DNA of 64,000 nucleotides from Letharia columbiana (Eukaryota > Ascomycota > Lecanoromycetes > Lecanorales > Parmeliaceae). Both the position numbers and the translations under genes were made by a program. The notes beneath the pieces were generated by a model, which was given only the letters and a program-made list of their open reading frames with translations, made no database searches and was not told where the DNA came from. How positions within the stretch are numbered: position 1 is the stretch's first letter; every line of letters begins with the position of its first letter. The stretch is taken from NCBI RefSeq assembly GCF_014066305.1, contig NW_023501100.1:223501-287500 (forward strand), read 5' to 3'. Shown here in pieces: positions 1 to 12,678 of this stretch.

Positions 1-543
1 AACTAAGCATGCTGGCTGGCCCGTATGGCGAGTTGTTGCACCTACTTGGAGATGAAGCAGGCAGCCTATTCGCGTGGGCCAGAATTGAGGGGAGGTGGGT
101 AATCAGATGGGACGTTGTAAGGCCAAAAGAGCTTTCCATATGTTTGCTTAGATGATGTGAACCTGCTATGCTTTATCTCATTCTAGATGCAAGATGTGTA
201 ATATTCAGGTAAAGCAATCGCTTGTAAATCTGCGCTGATGGTGAAAAATAAGGCCGAAGATGGAAAAACTGTAGATGTTGCCACCATTTGCAAAGTGAGG
301 TTTGGCAATGTTTTCACCCCAAATCTAACCAACTTTCATCAACAGCACGCTGCAACATCAGGCTCACAGCCCCTACACTGCACCAGTCGCCCCTGTATTC
401 ATTACAAGATGATTATGATGATAATTGACACACCCTGAACAAATTTACGTGATCGCACAGCCTGCAAACAATTAAATCGCATCTGACGCGTTAAGATCAG
501 TCCAGCTCCATCTTTCAAGCTCATCAATCCCTCACATTCAACA
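1..543. other. Non-coding left edge and 5' region of the helicase gene
   Basis: No convincing coding region is visible. The only open frame of any size (238-438, 66 codons) shows no recognisable motif. The last 100 bases are pyrimidine-rich with short CA and TCA stretches, as is common in fungal 5' leaders, and lead directly to the ATG at 544. Confidence 0.5.
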
Positions 544-3500
544 ATGATGGCAAGCCTATCAGCCAAAGACATGGGAAAGGATCAAGTGCTGGATGGCTGG
601 TGCCGCAAGATCCCCAAATCTGGGGGTGGGCCTCCTCTGAGCCGCAAACGAGTCACAGAATTTTATCAGACATGCCATCAACTCATCCAGCTTCAAGAAG
701 CACCAATTACCCATGAGGTCATCACTAAACTTGCCTCTGAAGGAGGCCTTACCCGCGTTGCAGAGCTTGTCAAGCTCGCTGAGCTATCATCAACGTACGT
801 CCCTTTCTGAGCAATGGCATCACCTTGGGTGTCCAGTTTGGGTCTCTGTGGATGATGGGAGACTCCGCCCTTCTCCTTCAATTCCCAACTGCCTTGCTAG
901 TTGGTGTCTCACCATGAGGAGCGTTGCTGACCCTTACGTCTGCATAGGCCTAGGGAGACGAACGACATCTTACTGACCATCCTGATACCGTTCCTTGAGG
1001 CCATTACCCACAAAGATGTCTTATACTCCATGATGCTCGAGCAGATGGTGGCCAATATATATGTCTTCTTGTATGGAATAGGCGGCCGTCGAGCCACAGC
1101 GCTCTTCGGCTTTATAGCAGAGGCCCTCCAAGCCGAGCTAAACACGGGCCCTACGAATGCACTTTACTCGCGCACTCTCACCGTCCTTGCCGCACTTCTC
1201 CGAGTCCTGGAGTGCAATCATACTGCGTCTCCCTTAGAAGACCTCCGCTTCGTCGTTGACACCCTTCAAGCCTGCCTCGACGCACTATCGAACACTTTCC
1301 AGGGCACTTTGATGGAACAGGCCGCTTCACACCAAATGACGAAGGTGCGGCGTCATCTGGACTATGGAGTGAGCTTGGTACCCTTCCAGCAAACCAACCC
1401 ACCCGTTCCAAACCTTGCAGCCGCCTTCGAGATTGCGCTAGATGGCCCTGGTGCCCTGTCTTTAGCGGGGCCTAGGCATGACAACGACCATAGCATGATT
1501 GAAGATGTCAGAATACTACCAACTCCTCAGGAGATTTACTCACTTCGTACGGAATATCTCCCAACAAAGGACCCCAGCAGGTGGCATCTTCCCGGCATCA
1601 AAGGGCTGCTGGACCAGCAATTTCGTCTGTTGCGCGAGGACACTGTGGGTCAGCTCAGAGACTGCGTTCGAACGGTAATGGAGAGCCTGAAGCCTCTCAA
1701 GACCAGAGATTTGACGGATACTGACGATGAGATCGGCCTTCGCATTCACAAATACTCCAAAGTTGTCCTTTCCACTGTCGACTACCACAATAGAGCACAG
1801 CTTCGGGTTATGGCCCAGTTTCAACAGCCAGAGCATATGAGCAGACGAACTGCCGCAGACCGTAGGCTATGGTGGGACAGATGCAAGCAACTACAAATTG
1901 ATGCTCTCGTGTGTCTTGTGGATTCTGAAGGCCATTGCCTTTTCTTCTCCGTTTACGATCGAAAGGGTTTCGGCCAAGCTGGGCAGCTAATCACCACAGA
2001 AGCCCGTGGCATTGAAGGCAAATCGCGTGAAGATGAGACGAAAGTACCAAATCTCTGGCATAGTCCCCGGCGTGGAACGGTCACGCTTCGCTTAATTGAT
2101 ATGGGCAACCAAGACTTCAAGCAAATGTTGGGCAGAGATGTTCAGTCGTCGAACGTGGAACAAGTGATCGTCGAATTTCCAGGAGTGCTTCTTCCATCAT
2201 TTCAGCCCACGCTCGAGGCCTTACAGCGCATGAGCAGAGATGTCGAAATTCCATTTTCCGACATGCTTCTTCCCAATCAAGAACAAAGCCCAACTCAGAC
2301 ATCTTGGCCCACCTACGCTACTCAACCTGGTTTTTCTTTCGATTTAAGTCCGATAGTCGCTGCAGGAAAGCCTTTATACTTGCAACAGAACGATAAATTC
2401 GACTTCGACAGCCTGAAAGAACGATCTACACTGGACGATGCTCAATGCAAGGCATTGGTGGGGGCACTTTCCAGGAACCTTGCCCTCGTACAAGGCCCAC
2501 CAGGGACCGGAAAATCGTACATCGCTGTACAGGCCGTCAAAGTACTGTTGGAATGCCGCGAAGAAGCGGAGATAAACCCTATTATTTGCGTGTAAGTGCG
2601 GCCGTTTACTATGATGGTTCCTTCTTGTCAAGCTAAAACGCCACCAGATGCTACACCAATCACGCGTTGGACCAATTTCTCGAGCATCTCGTAGAGGGCG
2701 GCACTAAGCAAATTGTTCGTATAGGCTCCAGATCCAATTCTACAATACTCAAGCCTTTCACTCTACGTGAGATCACCACTAAGATGGAGAGAACGAAGAC
2801 TGAAAATCTCGAAGTCAAGCGTTCCCGGGGAAAATTAGAGAAAGAGGGTAGGCACATTGTGGACTTGTTCCACAAGCTGAAGCATGTGTGCACGTTGGGG
2901 GGGGTATTGCAGTACCTGGAGGTGGAGAATGCTGACCACTACGACCAACTCAAGGGTACCGAGGATCCAGACGGATTTCACATTGTTGGACATCAACGTG
3001 GTGACCGACTTAAGCAGTGGCTTGAATCTCCAGCTGCTCCTTCGTACGCGGGGCAGCAGCTTCGTTCTCTAGAAGAGCTCGAGGACATCAGTATAACGGA
3101 TATGAGCAACAATGAGCGCAAATCTATCTACGAGCATTGGGTTTCGGATTCTCGGCAAGATCTCACGGAGCAGCTTGACGACAAAATTGGTAGATATGTC
3201 AAGATCGACAAGAACTTACAGAAGTGTATTCAAGAAGTGGATTTGAGATGCTTGAAACAATCCCACGTGATTGGGGTCACAACTTCCGGGCTGGCCCGTA
3301 ATGTTGACCTGCTTCGACGACTGAAACCCAAAATTCTGATCTGCGAAGAGGCAGGAGAGATACTCGAGGCTCATACTCTTACCGCGTTCCTCCCTTCGAT
3401 TGAGCATGCGATCCTGATTGGAGACCATGAGCAACTTCGTCCAGGTGTGCAGAATTACGACTTGTCACTCGAAAATCCGCGCGGTGAGAAGTACTCGCTA

Positions 3501-6500
3501 GATATGTCCACCTTCGAGCGCCTGATTACGAATCCTGACTTGGAGGTCCCTTATGATACCCTCCAGACCCAACGGCGTATGGACCCGTCGATCAGCGACC
3601 TGATTCGGAAAACTCTATACCCGTCGTTGAAAGACCACGACTCAGTCCTAGCATATCCTCCTGTGACAGGAATTCGAAAACGCCTCTACTGGCTTGATCA
3701 TCGAGAGCCCGAGACTAGAGAAGACCCCACCCAAGTGCTGCAAAACTCACAATCAAACATGTACGAAGTGGATCTAGTCCAAGCATTAGCAACACATTTT
3801 GTCCGTCAAGGTGTCTACAAGAGCAACGAGATTGTGATTCTTACTCCCTATGTGCGCCAGCTACTCGAGCTTCGGGACATGCTGTCAAATACCTTCGAGA
3901 TTGTCATCGGAGATAAAGACCAAGATGAAATTGCCAAAGAAGGCCTTGATGCATCCGACACGAGGCCTATTGTCAGGCATAAAGCCATGCTAAAGCAGAT
4001 GATGCGGATCTCGACGGTCGACAATTTCCAAGGAGAGGAGTCCAAGATTGTCATCGTATCGCTCGTCCGAAGCAATCGAGAGAAGCGATGTGGATTTCTG
4101 CGAACCAGTAATCGAATCAATGTCTTGTTGAGGTGAGTCTCCTAAATCAAGGATCGGATTTGCGGCTGATAATCTTCGAAGCCGTGCCAAATACGGAATG
4201 TACATCATTGGAAACTCGGAGACTTATACCCAAATCCCAATGTGGTCAAAAGTGATCAAGCTACTAAAGGGTGCCGGCAACATGGGTCCCAGCCTTCCAC
4301 TTTGCTGTCCCCAGCATCCAGATACATCTATTAGTGTCTCAACGCCGGATGATTTCCTACGCAAAGCGCCGGAGGGAGGCTGTGCCGTCCAGTGCGGTCT
4401 CCAGCTCGACTGTGGCCACCTCTGCACATATAAATGTCATTCCGAAACCCGACATCAATCTGTCATCTGCCGCGAGCCTTGTGAGCGCCTTCATGGTGAC
4501 TGCGGTCACCTTTGCACCAGGTATGTACATTTTCGAGGACTATCCTCCTTGTCTGTACGCAGTTGTGAGTCGCTTGACGGGGTTTGGGAAGGGAAAAAGC
4601 CTTCCAGATCCCAAGTCTGCCCTAAAGCTCAAAATCCTTCTCGAAGAATTTACGCTGATTGTGAAATCCTTCTGCAGAGCATGTGGTGTCGATTGCGACG
4701 ATTGCCTTGCACTCGTTGAGGATGTACAATTGAACTGCGGTCATACTGCAAGTGAAGTGCCCTGTCATCATATGTCGGACCTTTCCTCAGTTGAATGCCA
4801 ATTCTATATCGAAAAGGTTTTGCCTAGCTGTGGGCACAAGAACTTCGTCAGGTGTGGTCAGAAAATTTCGAATACACCTACTAAATGCGAAACGCAGTGT
4901 GGCGTGGATCTTGCTTGTGGGCACCAATGCTGCAAGCCATGCGGCGTTTGTCATTTGAAGGGCACTGGTCTTGGTATTCATGGCAGCTGCAATGCCCCGT
5001 GCGGGCGAGTCAGATTAACCTGCGTTCACCTTTGTGAAGCCAGTTGTCATGGAGACTCGCCGTGTCCACCATGCAATTTGCCCTGCTCTATAAGCTGCTC
5101 GCATTCGACATGTACGAAGCGGTGCTGCGAGCCATGCGCGCCATGCGCTCAATCTTGCACCGCAGGATGCTACCACCAAGGGTACTGCCAAATGCCATGC
5201 GCCGTACCTTGCGACATCTTGCCTTGTTCTCTTCGCTGTGAGGAGGATTTAGCTTGCGGACATCAATGCCCTTCGGTATGCGGAGAGTCATGCCCCAGTA
5301 CCGAATTTTGCCAGCAGTGTGCATCTACCACCGTCAAGCAAACACATGTCGACTTTGGAAGCTTAGGAACTCTGACATATCAAGGGATCGACTTGGACGC
5401 GACACCCGTCATTGTGCCGGCTTGTGGCCATTTCATCCTAATGACTACGATGGATCAACGCATGGGTGTTTCTGATCATTATGAGGTGTCTAGTAGCGGA
5501 GTGCCGGTCGCTTTTCGCTCGGAGTCTCTACCTCTAGCGGTCATCGAATCGAAAAGCTGTCCTCCATGCCAAGGCCCACTGCGCGATCTCAACCGCTACA
5601 ATCGTCTCGTTAAACGGCCCAAACTCGATGAAAGCACCAAGAAGTTTATTGTTCATTCAAACAAGGTTTTAGTCCCCTTGGCTACCAGACTTCAACAAGA
5701 GGAGACTCGCCTCGCCAAGACCAAATCGACGATGAGCGCCGGTACGACAGTTGTTCAATCCAAATGTACCTCTATCGTGCCAACGCTCGTACGGCTTGGC
5801 GGTCCCAGAGGTGTGTTGTTCCACAACATCAGCGAGCTATCCGGTCTCGGCTCTCGATGCGGGCCTCTGCTTGCATTGCACCATGAGATACTCACGTTCT
5901 TGGGGCGAGTCAGAGAAGATGAGCAGCCCTTCGCAGAGATCCAATGGACGGTAGCTCAACGACCCCGTGCGATGCATAGAGCTACAGTACTTCAGACAAC
6001 AAGCAGCCTGCTTATAAAGGGTCTTCTACTACGTTGCGAATACGATATCCTAACCGAGATCATCAAGATTCATAGGGAACAAACCCCTAGGATGGCGACA
6101 CAGCATCATTGGCTCACGTTAAAGCTGTGTCTTGACCTGGACTTCAACCGTCGGGATTGTCGCGATTTGATCAACGAAGCAATTGAGAAAAGCCATCCCA
6201 TCATAGACATCGAGGCTCGTCTGCTCTTTGCTAAGTTCGTCGCTTTGGAGAGAATAGCGTCAATTGATCCGGACAGAATCGAGGGTCTACTCCCTCAAGC
6301 TCGTCGACAGATGGAGATAGCCAAGCATATAGCGAAAAATTCGCCCATCCTCGAACAACCAGATTCACCGGATCTGGAAGTAGAGAACCAAAGACTGGAA
6401 ATGGAACTACAGAAATACAGCATGCGGGAGGGTGAAACAAATATGAGATGTAAAGTACTAGATTGCACCAAGCTTTTCGCCGGAGCGGTCTTCTGGCGGA

Positions 6501-6892
6501 AGCATGTTGAGAAGTGTCACCCCCAGTGGTACGAAAAAATGAAAGCGAGCGTAAGCTCCAGTGCTTCCAGCTTACTTGCGGAGGTTGAAGAGGTGGAGAA
6601 GATGTTGCAGGAGGTTACGGTTTCTATGATTGTGACTAGTGCAGAGAAACAGGCGATGTATCTCGTAATGGCTCAGGACTACGAAGGTGCGGGAAGATGG
6701 TATCATTGCTCCAATATGCATGCCGTGAGGATAATCTTCCAAGTCGCAACGCGCAAGCTAACAGTCACTCAGTTCACGATAGAAAATCGCGAGGCGCGCG
6801 TGGGCACATTGAAGTGCCCGCAATGTGGGGAACTTGTAGCTGGGCCGTCTCAGGAAGTGGTCGAGGAAGTGCCGAACGCTGTCGATGTTTGA
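544..6892 (+). CDS. ZNFX1/Hrr1-like superfamily 1 RNA helicase with NF-X1 zinc fingers
   Basis: Five exons fit in frame: 544-794, 948-2591, 2648-4132, 4182-4520 and 4678-6892, giving 1977 residues. The helicase core carries Walker A (GPPGTGKS, near residue 600), the CYTNHALDQFLE stretch that spans intron 2, a Walker B variant (CEEAGE), LIGDHEQLRP, QRRMDPSIS, VDNFQGEES and a final NVLLSRAKYGMYIIGN motif that spans intron 3. These are SF1 helicase motifs in the arrangement found in ZNFX1 and fission-yeast Hrr1. From about residue 1180 to 1480 there are repeated CGH and C-x-C modules typical of NF-X1 fingers, and a CPQCGE pair lies near the C terminus. In this family Hrr1 acts with RNA-directed RNA polymerase in RNAi-dependent silencing, so a silencing or antiviral RNA role is inferred, not shown. 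Introns are 153, 56, 49 and 157 bp. No frame disruption was seen. Confidence 0.93.
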
Positions 6893-8823
6893 ACACCGGT
6901 CCAGGGATATGATACTGTCGGCGCAATTTGAGCTGCTGGAAATGGGAATGTGGTGAGCATGGCTCGGATAGGTTTATATCGGTCTGGAAGGGAGGTCATC
7001 CGTGTGCTCGGCTGAGTACCTTGAGTCAGCTTACAATGTTGGTTGCTCGTGTCACTAAATCACGTGCTGTCGAATGTAATAATGGTGTGCAGTCAATTTG
7101 CCCAAAAATTAGTAACGAAAAAAGATTTCACTTGTCAAATGACTCAAGCGATCTGTTCCGTGTACCAGAGAGCCTGTGCTGCAGACGACTAAGATTTGAG
7201 TGATGAGCGTGATTCAAGTGCCGTTTAGACAGTCGATAGGGCTGCCCTTGCTGGGGTGTCTTCGATGAGGCCCGGATACTGCAACAGGGCCATTAGAGCA
7301 CTCCTGGCCAGCACTCGAGAATGGAGCCGTGGGGGAAGTGTGTGTACGGGGTGGTGGAGCAGACTCCAGGATGGGACAGGCGGATCACCAACTCACATCT
7401 ACACAACCAAATGGGCAACACCGCTCAGCCTTTGCTCGGATGCATCAAGTTGCACTGGGCAAGGGGCTGGGAAGGCTCCAGTCTTTGAGGAGGGTGGATG
7501 TTCGAAGTCGGACACGGGGAAGATCTTTCGGTTCTTCGCACTTTTGCAAGGATAGTTTCGTGGACTTTTGTTCATATACAGGCTCTTCTCGTTTGAAAGA
7601 AAAATTCTCTGAGGCCTGACAAGCCACTGCTTCCAAAAACGACATCAAGCTGGGCTCGGGGGTATCGATAGAGAACTCAACAAGGGTAAGCTCGATGACA
7701 GAGGTTCCAATGTACGAGCTGTGTTTTAATTGAGAATCTGTACAGCTCCTCAGCCAGAACTTGAGTGTACGCTGATGCGCTGATGAGGTATTAGGCATTT
7801 CTGGTTGTGGTCGTAAATTCAATTAACAGCTTTTACTTCCTGCTTTGTTGGAGCGCACGCGTAGACAGACAGGGGATTCACTTACGCTGAAGCTGTTTCA
7901 TTGCAAGCATTTTGATTCTTGTCGTGGATTCAAAATACATACAAATGACTTGGAGACTTAGCTAGAAAGCCTACTGGTAGCGAAGTTTCGTGACGACGAG
8001 TAGAGAACCAGTGAGGGTATACAGTATGTTGAAAATGATATTGACGGTGAACTCAATGACGCTGTAAAGTTGGGGCATCAGCGCCCATGTATATAGTATG
8101 ATATTATACGACCGAGTAGGTGGCTTTCTTTAGCAAGTGGGCTGTCCGCAGGTACCTGCCTGTAGGCGCCGCCTGTTCCAAATCTCCCGCGCATTCCTCC
8201 GCGTCGAAACACAATGGTAGGCCCGCGCCCATTCCGAAAGCCAGCTGTAGAGGATTGATGAACAGGACCAACAGGCACCAGATTATTTGATCGACTCCAT
8301 GATGGCAATGTTCTTGGAGATTAAATACGGGAGAGAAGATTCCCGGAATATTATGAAGGTCCTTGAGTGAAAGGAGAGGGCAATGCTTCTATGCAGCATT
8401 TTGTTCATCGGAAAGCAGATCTCGACGACTACGAGCCAAAAAAAAGGTAGTACGCCCACCTCCACAAGCCATCGAACCCAATGCGACACTGTTCAGTGCG
8501 ACCGTGACGGAAAAAATCGCGAGACCTCTTCAGATGCGAGTGGTTCACTCGCACTTCTTGAAATTGGTGTTGGGAAGAAGGAAAACTTCGAATATCGCCC
8601 TAGACGAATTCTTCACATTGGCACCGCCATAGTCATAGTCTCATGAAGGGAAGCGCACACTCTGTTCCAGGGAGCTAGGTCATTGTCTGGGCCGAGGTGT
8701 TCAGGTCCAACCATGACTGAAAGTTTTGCACGACGTGGACTCCTCTCGTCTTGCCTAGAAGATAATTTTTGTGGGTGTCTCTGGGAACCAGAACAGGAAG
8801 TCTCACAGGCGCATGTTTCGATC
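6893..8823. other. Intergenic region without a supported gene
   Basis: About 1.9 kb. Open frames of 60-125 codons occur on both strands (for example 7445-7822 minus), but none has a recognisable domain, and overlapping frames of similar length show no preference. I see no RNA gene or clear repeat. Confidence 0.5.
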
Positions 8824-9650
8824 TTATCGGGGTACTTCAAGCTCTTGTGGATGTTCCTCGGCACTTCGCTCTTGCATGGTCCGTATTTTACCCTCTCCCT
8901 CTTCTGCCGACATCTCCTACCTTTCTCGTGCGCTTGCTACTTCATATCTTCTCTCTCGAGCCTCCACTTCATATTTCCGACTTTTTTTAGCTTCTAACTC
9001 GGCCTTTTGTAGAAGATAAGGTTGCGTGTCTTCCCAGGACTGGCCGTCTTTTCGTGACGTTGTAGTCTTGTCATTTACCGATTTTTGACCTTTCCGGCGT
9101 CTATACCACAAAAAGGAGCCAGCTAGGAAAAGAGCAAGAACAACAACCGGAACTACGACTACCAATGGCCACCTTGGTGTACGTTGGTAAGCTAGGGGAA
9201 GATAGTGGCGTGGGGTTTGCCGTTGGTAGTGATGACATTGGCGATGGCGATGATTTCGATGTTGAAGACGTGTTTATTGACCGAAGGCTCGCTACGATTG
9301 CTGGAGCCGCAATGTCAATAATCTTTGCGCCTTCGGCAGTCGTCAAAAATACGTCGCAGCTATCGAAACCTAAGAGATTTTTCATTTGTGATGCAGCGGT
9401 TCAATGAAAGGAGATCGGATTGGCCGTAGCTGTTTCCATGATCGAGTACTGCGGTGAGATCGAGATAGAAGAGCCCGAAGTCGTGACGCATATGTCATTC
9501 GATATGAATGCTGACAATATTGAATACGCCGTGAAGAGTATACAGACATTCGGCTTCGTCTCTGTTCAATCTTGTCAGTGGAGAGTGCGCTGCGAGGATA
9601 TATAGACTCACTACATACTGGTGTCATCTACTAGAACTTCAGTGTAGGCT
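8824..9650 (-). pseudogene. Disrupted single-pass membrane protein of the fungal cell-surface type
   Basis: Read on the minus strand, about 9385-9200 encodes a Ser/Thr-rich stretch. This is followed in a different frame (about 9165) by a strong membrane segment (VVVVPVVVLALFLAG), a basic stop-transfer RRRKGQK, and a tail with WEDTQPYLLQKAELEAKKS. After a possible small intron comes a short end (HPQELEVPR) before a stop at 8824-8826. Extracellular Ser/Thr-rich linker, one membrane helix and a charged tail is a common layout for ascomycete surface proteins. The extracellular part is spread over different frames (9480-9380 versus 9385-9200), and I could not join them to the membrane frame with a convincing intron. 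Either the N-terminal exons are unusual or the gene has frameshifts. No start codon or signal peptide could be fixed, so the 9650 boundary is approximate. Confidence 0.4.
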
Positions 9651-11214
9651 GGACTAGAGTGCAGCCATCGCCTGTGATCCGTGTGTCAGAATTAGTAGCA
9701 TGTGTTTCATGAAATGATTGTCAATGCACACCACAGCAGCGGCGTCATCGATTGGCCAGTATCAAGCCCGGCTAATAAAAGGTATCTGCAGTATCAAGCG
9801 CGAAGTCGTCACGGATAATGATAAACGGAATTCAGACTGAGAGAGCAACGATTTTCTTGCGACTCCAAGACTTGAGATAGAAGCTCTTGAAGCGTCGTGG
9901 TGGGGACCAACGAGGGACTGGAGTGATTGTATCCTGGTTCCACGCTATAGATTTCATTCACTAGCTTGCATCCATGGTGCTGGCAGCTAGGGGAGCCTGC
10001 GTTGATTTTCGCTTACGAAGAAGGCCTAGCGCGAATCCTTCGCAGAAGAAGAAGGACCAGCAGTTCTACTGAGAAGGCCACGGTACGGGGCGTATTTAGC
10101 GGGTGTTCTGGGTTGCAGACGTCGTTCGCCCGGATATGACTTCTTCGGTCCAAGGATGGTCGGATCTTCTCGCTCTTTCCGTTGCTATCCTAGCCTAGGC
10201 TCTTGCATGCCCTATATCTTGTTCCATCTTCCGTGTTCTGCTGCCTTTTAAGCTCTTCACGTACCGTCTCGATGTCCTACCTCCTATCTTCCGTCGTTAG
10301 TGCTCCTCGCCCTCTAAGTCAGCTTAATTTGATGTTGTGCTTCTTCCGATCAACAGCCAACGCTTTACATTTTTTCTCGATGCAATATCGACCAAGGCCT
10401 TCTTGGCATCTTTGGCCAATGAAAACGGAAAGTTCGTTTCAGATTTTGACCTAAAAAAAGGGGGAGACAATTTCACACCATATTCCCGCTTCGAACGATA
10501 TTTAAGTCAAGATTCCTTTTCTCTTTGCACGCAATGACAAAGATGAAGACTACTTCATCCTATCGTAGCGAGATGATCGCTGTCTCATACAGGGAGAAAA
10601 TACAATCTTCGCACGGCTCATGTGGTGATACCCCTACTCTTTCAACCCGTGGAACCGATCTGACCTTCCACATGCCACTCACTGGTGGTCGCCTAATCGA
10701 GGAACCAAGTCACCAAATACTTAAGGACAAATATTGAGAAAGCGAGAAGCATGTATTCTGCACGCAGAGCGAAGACACTCGAAGCGTAAGACTGCGCTCG
10801 ATCCGTAGCGATCTTGTGCATGTGAAGAAGTCAATCCATGCAGGTCCAAAATGGAATTTTGCGCCAAGACAGATGGGTCCTTTCCGAAAGTCCTGCCCGA
10901 ACAAATTGCCCTGCACCTGCCGAAACTATGAGTATCAGACGCGTTAAAGAAATCACCCCCACTGATATCACATGCAACACACGAATTCCAGCAGATGCGT
11001 TTGAGCCAGTTGACCTCAAAATCGAAGGTTCATGAGCCATTAACACAATACTCTACTGCTAAGTACTTCCTCGTCGACTAGAATATTCCTTTCTTCAACA
11101 CACTTACCAGCACGACTCATTGACCCCTGACTTTTCCAATTATAATTTCCTCCTTTTCGCGAGTACTAGTGCGGAATGATGAATACTACGCCGCTCTGAT
11201 CCGTCACAACTAAT
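9651..11214. other. Intergenic region without a supported gene
   Basis: About 1.55 kb with only short open frames (60-94 codons) on both strands and no recognisable domain. The last 100 bases before 11215 form the leader of the nucleotidyltransferase gene. Nothing repeated or structured stood out. Confidence 0.45.
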
Positions 11215-12678
11215 ATGTCACATGCTCTACACATGTCGCCACTGGCACTTTACATCGAGCAAGTCTCCGGTCAGCAGCCAGTGTGTCCATGTCCGGATCC
11301 AAGAGTGACTACATATCCACCTTCGCCTCCAAAGAATCTAATATTTGACTCGCTTCACTCCACACCGATGCTCGACAATACCCGAACAAATCGGATTCTA
11401 GTCTACCCCGGATCCTTCAACCCACCCCATCGAGGCCATCTCCACCTCCTCAAGCATGTGTTCCTACGTGGCGTCCATGATCTCAACATCATAGCCGCCA
11501 TCATTCACCCCGGAAGCGACAGGTGCGTGTCTAAAAAGGTCCAAGCAGCAGATGGGAAATTCATGTTCGGTAGAGATGAGAGATGCCTTTTATGGAAGCA
11601 AGATCTGTGTTTCCCATCATGGGCGTGGGTGTACGAAAGCAGTACGACCCCATTTACGACCTTCTTGGAGCGACTCATTCTAGCGACCAAGAAAGACGGT
11701 TTTTCACTTGAGTTCGTGCCTTTATACGGCGCCGGTATGGGATCGCCTAGCAGCCCCCCTGGCCCCGTGTACGGTTGTAAGACAGTCATCTTGAGTGATG
11801 CGGCAAGAGCGGCTGACTTTCAACGCTCCTCGGGCCGCCTGAGAGATTTCTTCGGATGCACCAAGTGGAGAAGGATCCGTGTCGACCAGGATGAACTTCG
11901 GCGTCATGCGAGGGCAATGGCACGCTATGCGTTGGAGTACATGAAGACGGTTAACAGAGGAGAAGCCTTGGGTATGTTGAACGATGGTATGTACGAGAAA
12001 CGATCCATTCACATTGGCTGTTCAACGCTGAGATATCCCGGCACAGGTCCTGGTTACGTGGAAAAAGCCACAGAGAAAATTGTTGCCAAAGCAACAGAGG
12101 AACTGAAAGCCGTCATAACATGCCGACGAGAAGTGGGAGGCCGGACACTTACTCTGCGCTTTGTGAAATGCGAAGACGTTGACTCCAGGGCGGAATACAA
12201 CGACATCAGCTCAACGATCTTGCGTAAGGCTATGAGAGAGAAAAAGGGGGTCAAGCTGAAAGAAGCGCTGGATTGGATGGCCCTCAGCCCGCACCTTCTC
12301 TGGCGGTACCAAGCTCCTTGGATTGACAAAGCCAGGCTCGGGACGGGCTGTTGCACCAGTTTCCAAGCGTTGACTGAAGAATTCCGGGTGCCTGAAGAAT
12401 CTACGTTCTTTGAAAAACCGCCGTCGCTTGAGGAGCTCGGGCTAGTTGAAGCGGTTCCTTCGTCACTTGAGAAGCCTCCACCGCTTGAAGACACTACGTC
12501 GCATGATCTATCTCCATCTTTCGAGGAAACCCAGTCACTTGATGATTCCCTTTTGCGAAAGGAGCCTTCGGGTATGACTAATAAGAAGAGGCGTTTTTCA
12601 GAGACTGAGCTCGAAACTTGGCGGTGTATGAATAGTCTTTGCCGAGGACGGGGAGGTTTTTTGAGAGTCACTCGGTGA
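11215..12678 (+). CDS. Nucleotidyltransferase (cytidylyltransferase-fold) family protein
   Basis: Intronless, 487 residues. Residues 61-80 contain ILVYPGSFNPPHRGHLHLL, whose HxGH signature (His72 to His75) is the nucleotide-binding hallmark of the NMN adenylyltransferase/cytidylyltransferase superfamily. A second signature, ISSTILRKA, lies near residue 335 and matches the ISSTxxR motif of that family. About 60 residues precede the domain. The last 100 residues are acidic, Ser/Pro-rich and of low complexity, with imperfect repeats around PPSLEE, SSLEKPPPLE and SPSFEE, probably disordered. The substrate cannot be told from sequence; NMN or a phosphorylated alcohol are the family options. The ATG at 11215 is the first in frame. 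The gene ends tail to tail with the rhodopsin-domain gene. Confidence 0.8.
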   Translation: MSHALHMSPLALYIEQVSGQQPVCPCPDPRVTTYPPSPPKNLIFDSLHSTPMLDNTRTNRILVYPGSFNPPHRGHLHLLKHVFLRGVHDLNIIAAIIHPGSDRCVSKKVQAADGKFMFGRDERCLLWKQDLCFPSWAWVYESSTTPFTTFLERLILATKKDGFSLEFVPLYGAGMGSPSSPPGPVYGCKTVILSDAARAADFQRSSGRLRDFFGCTKWRRIRVDQDELRRHARAMARYALEYMKTVNRGEALGMLNDGMYEKRSIHIGCSTLRYPGTGPGYVEKATEKIVAKATEELKAVITCRREVGGRTLTLRFVKCEDVDSRAEYNDISSTILRKAMREKKGVKLKEALDWMALSPHLLWRYQAPWIDKARLGTGCCTSFQALTEEFRVPEESTFFEKPPSLEELGLVEAVPSSLEKPPPLEDTTSHDLSPSFEETQSLDDSLLRKEPSGMTNKKRRFSETELETWRCMNSLCRGRGGFLRVTR

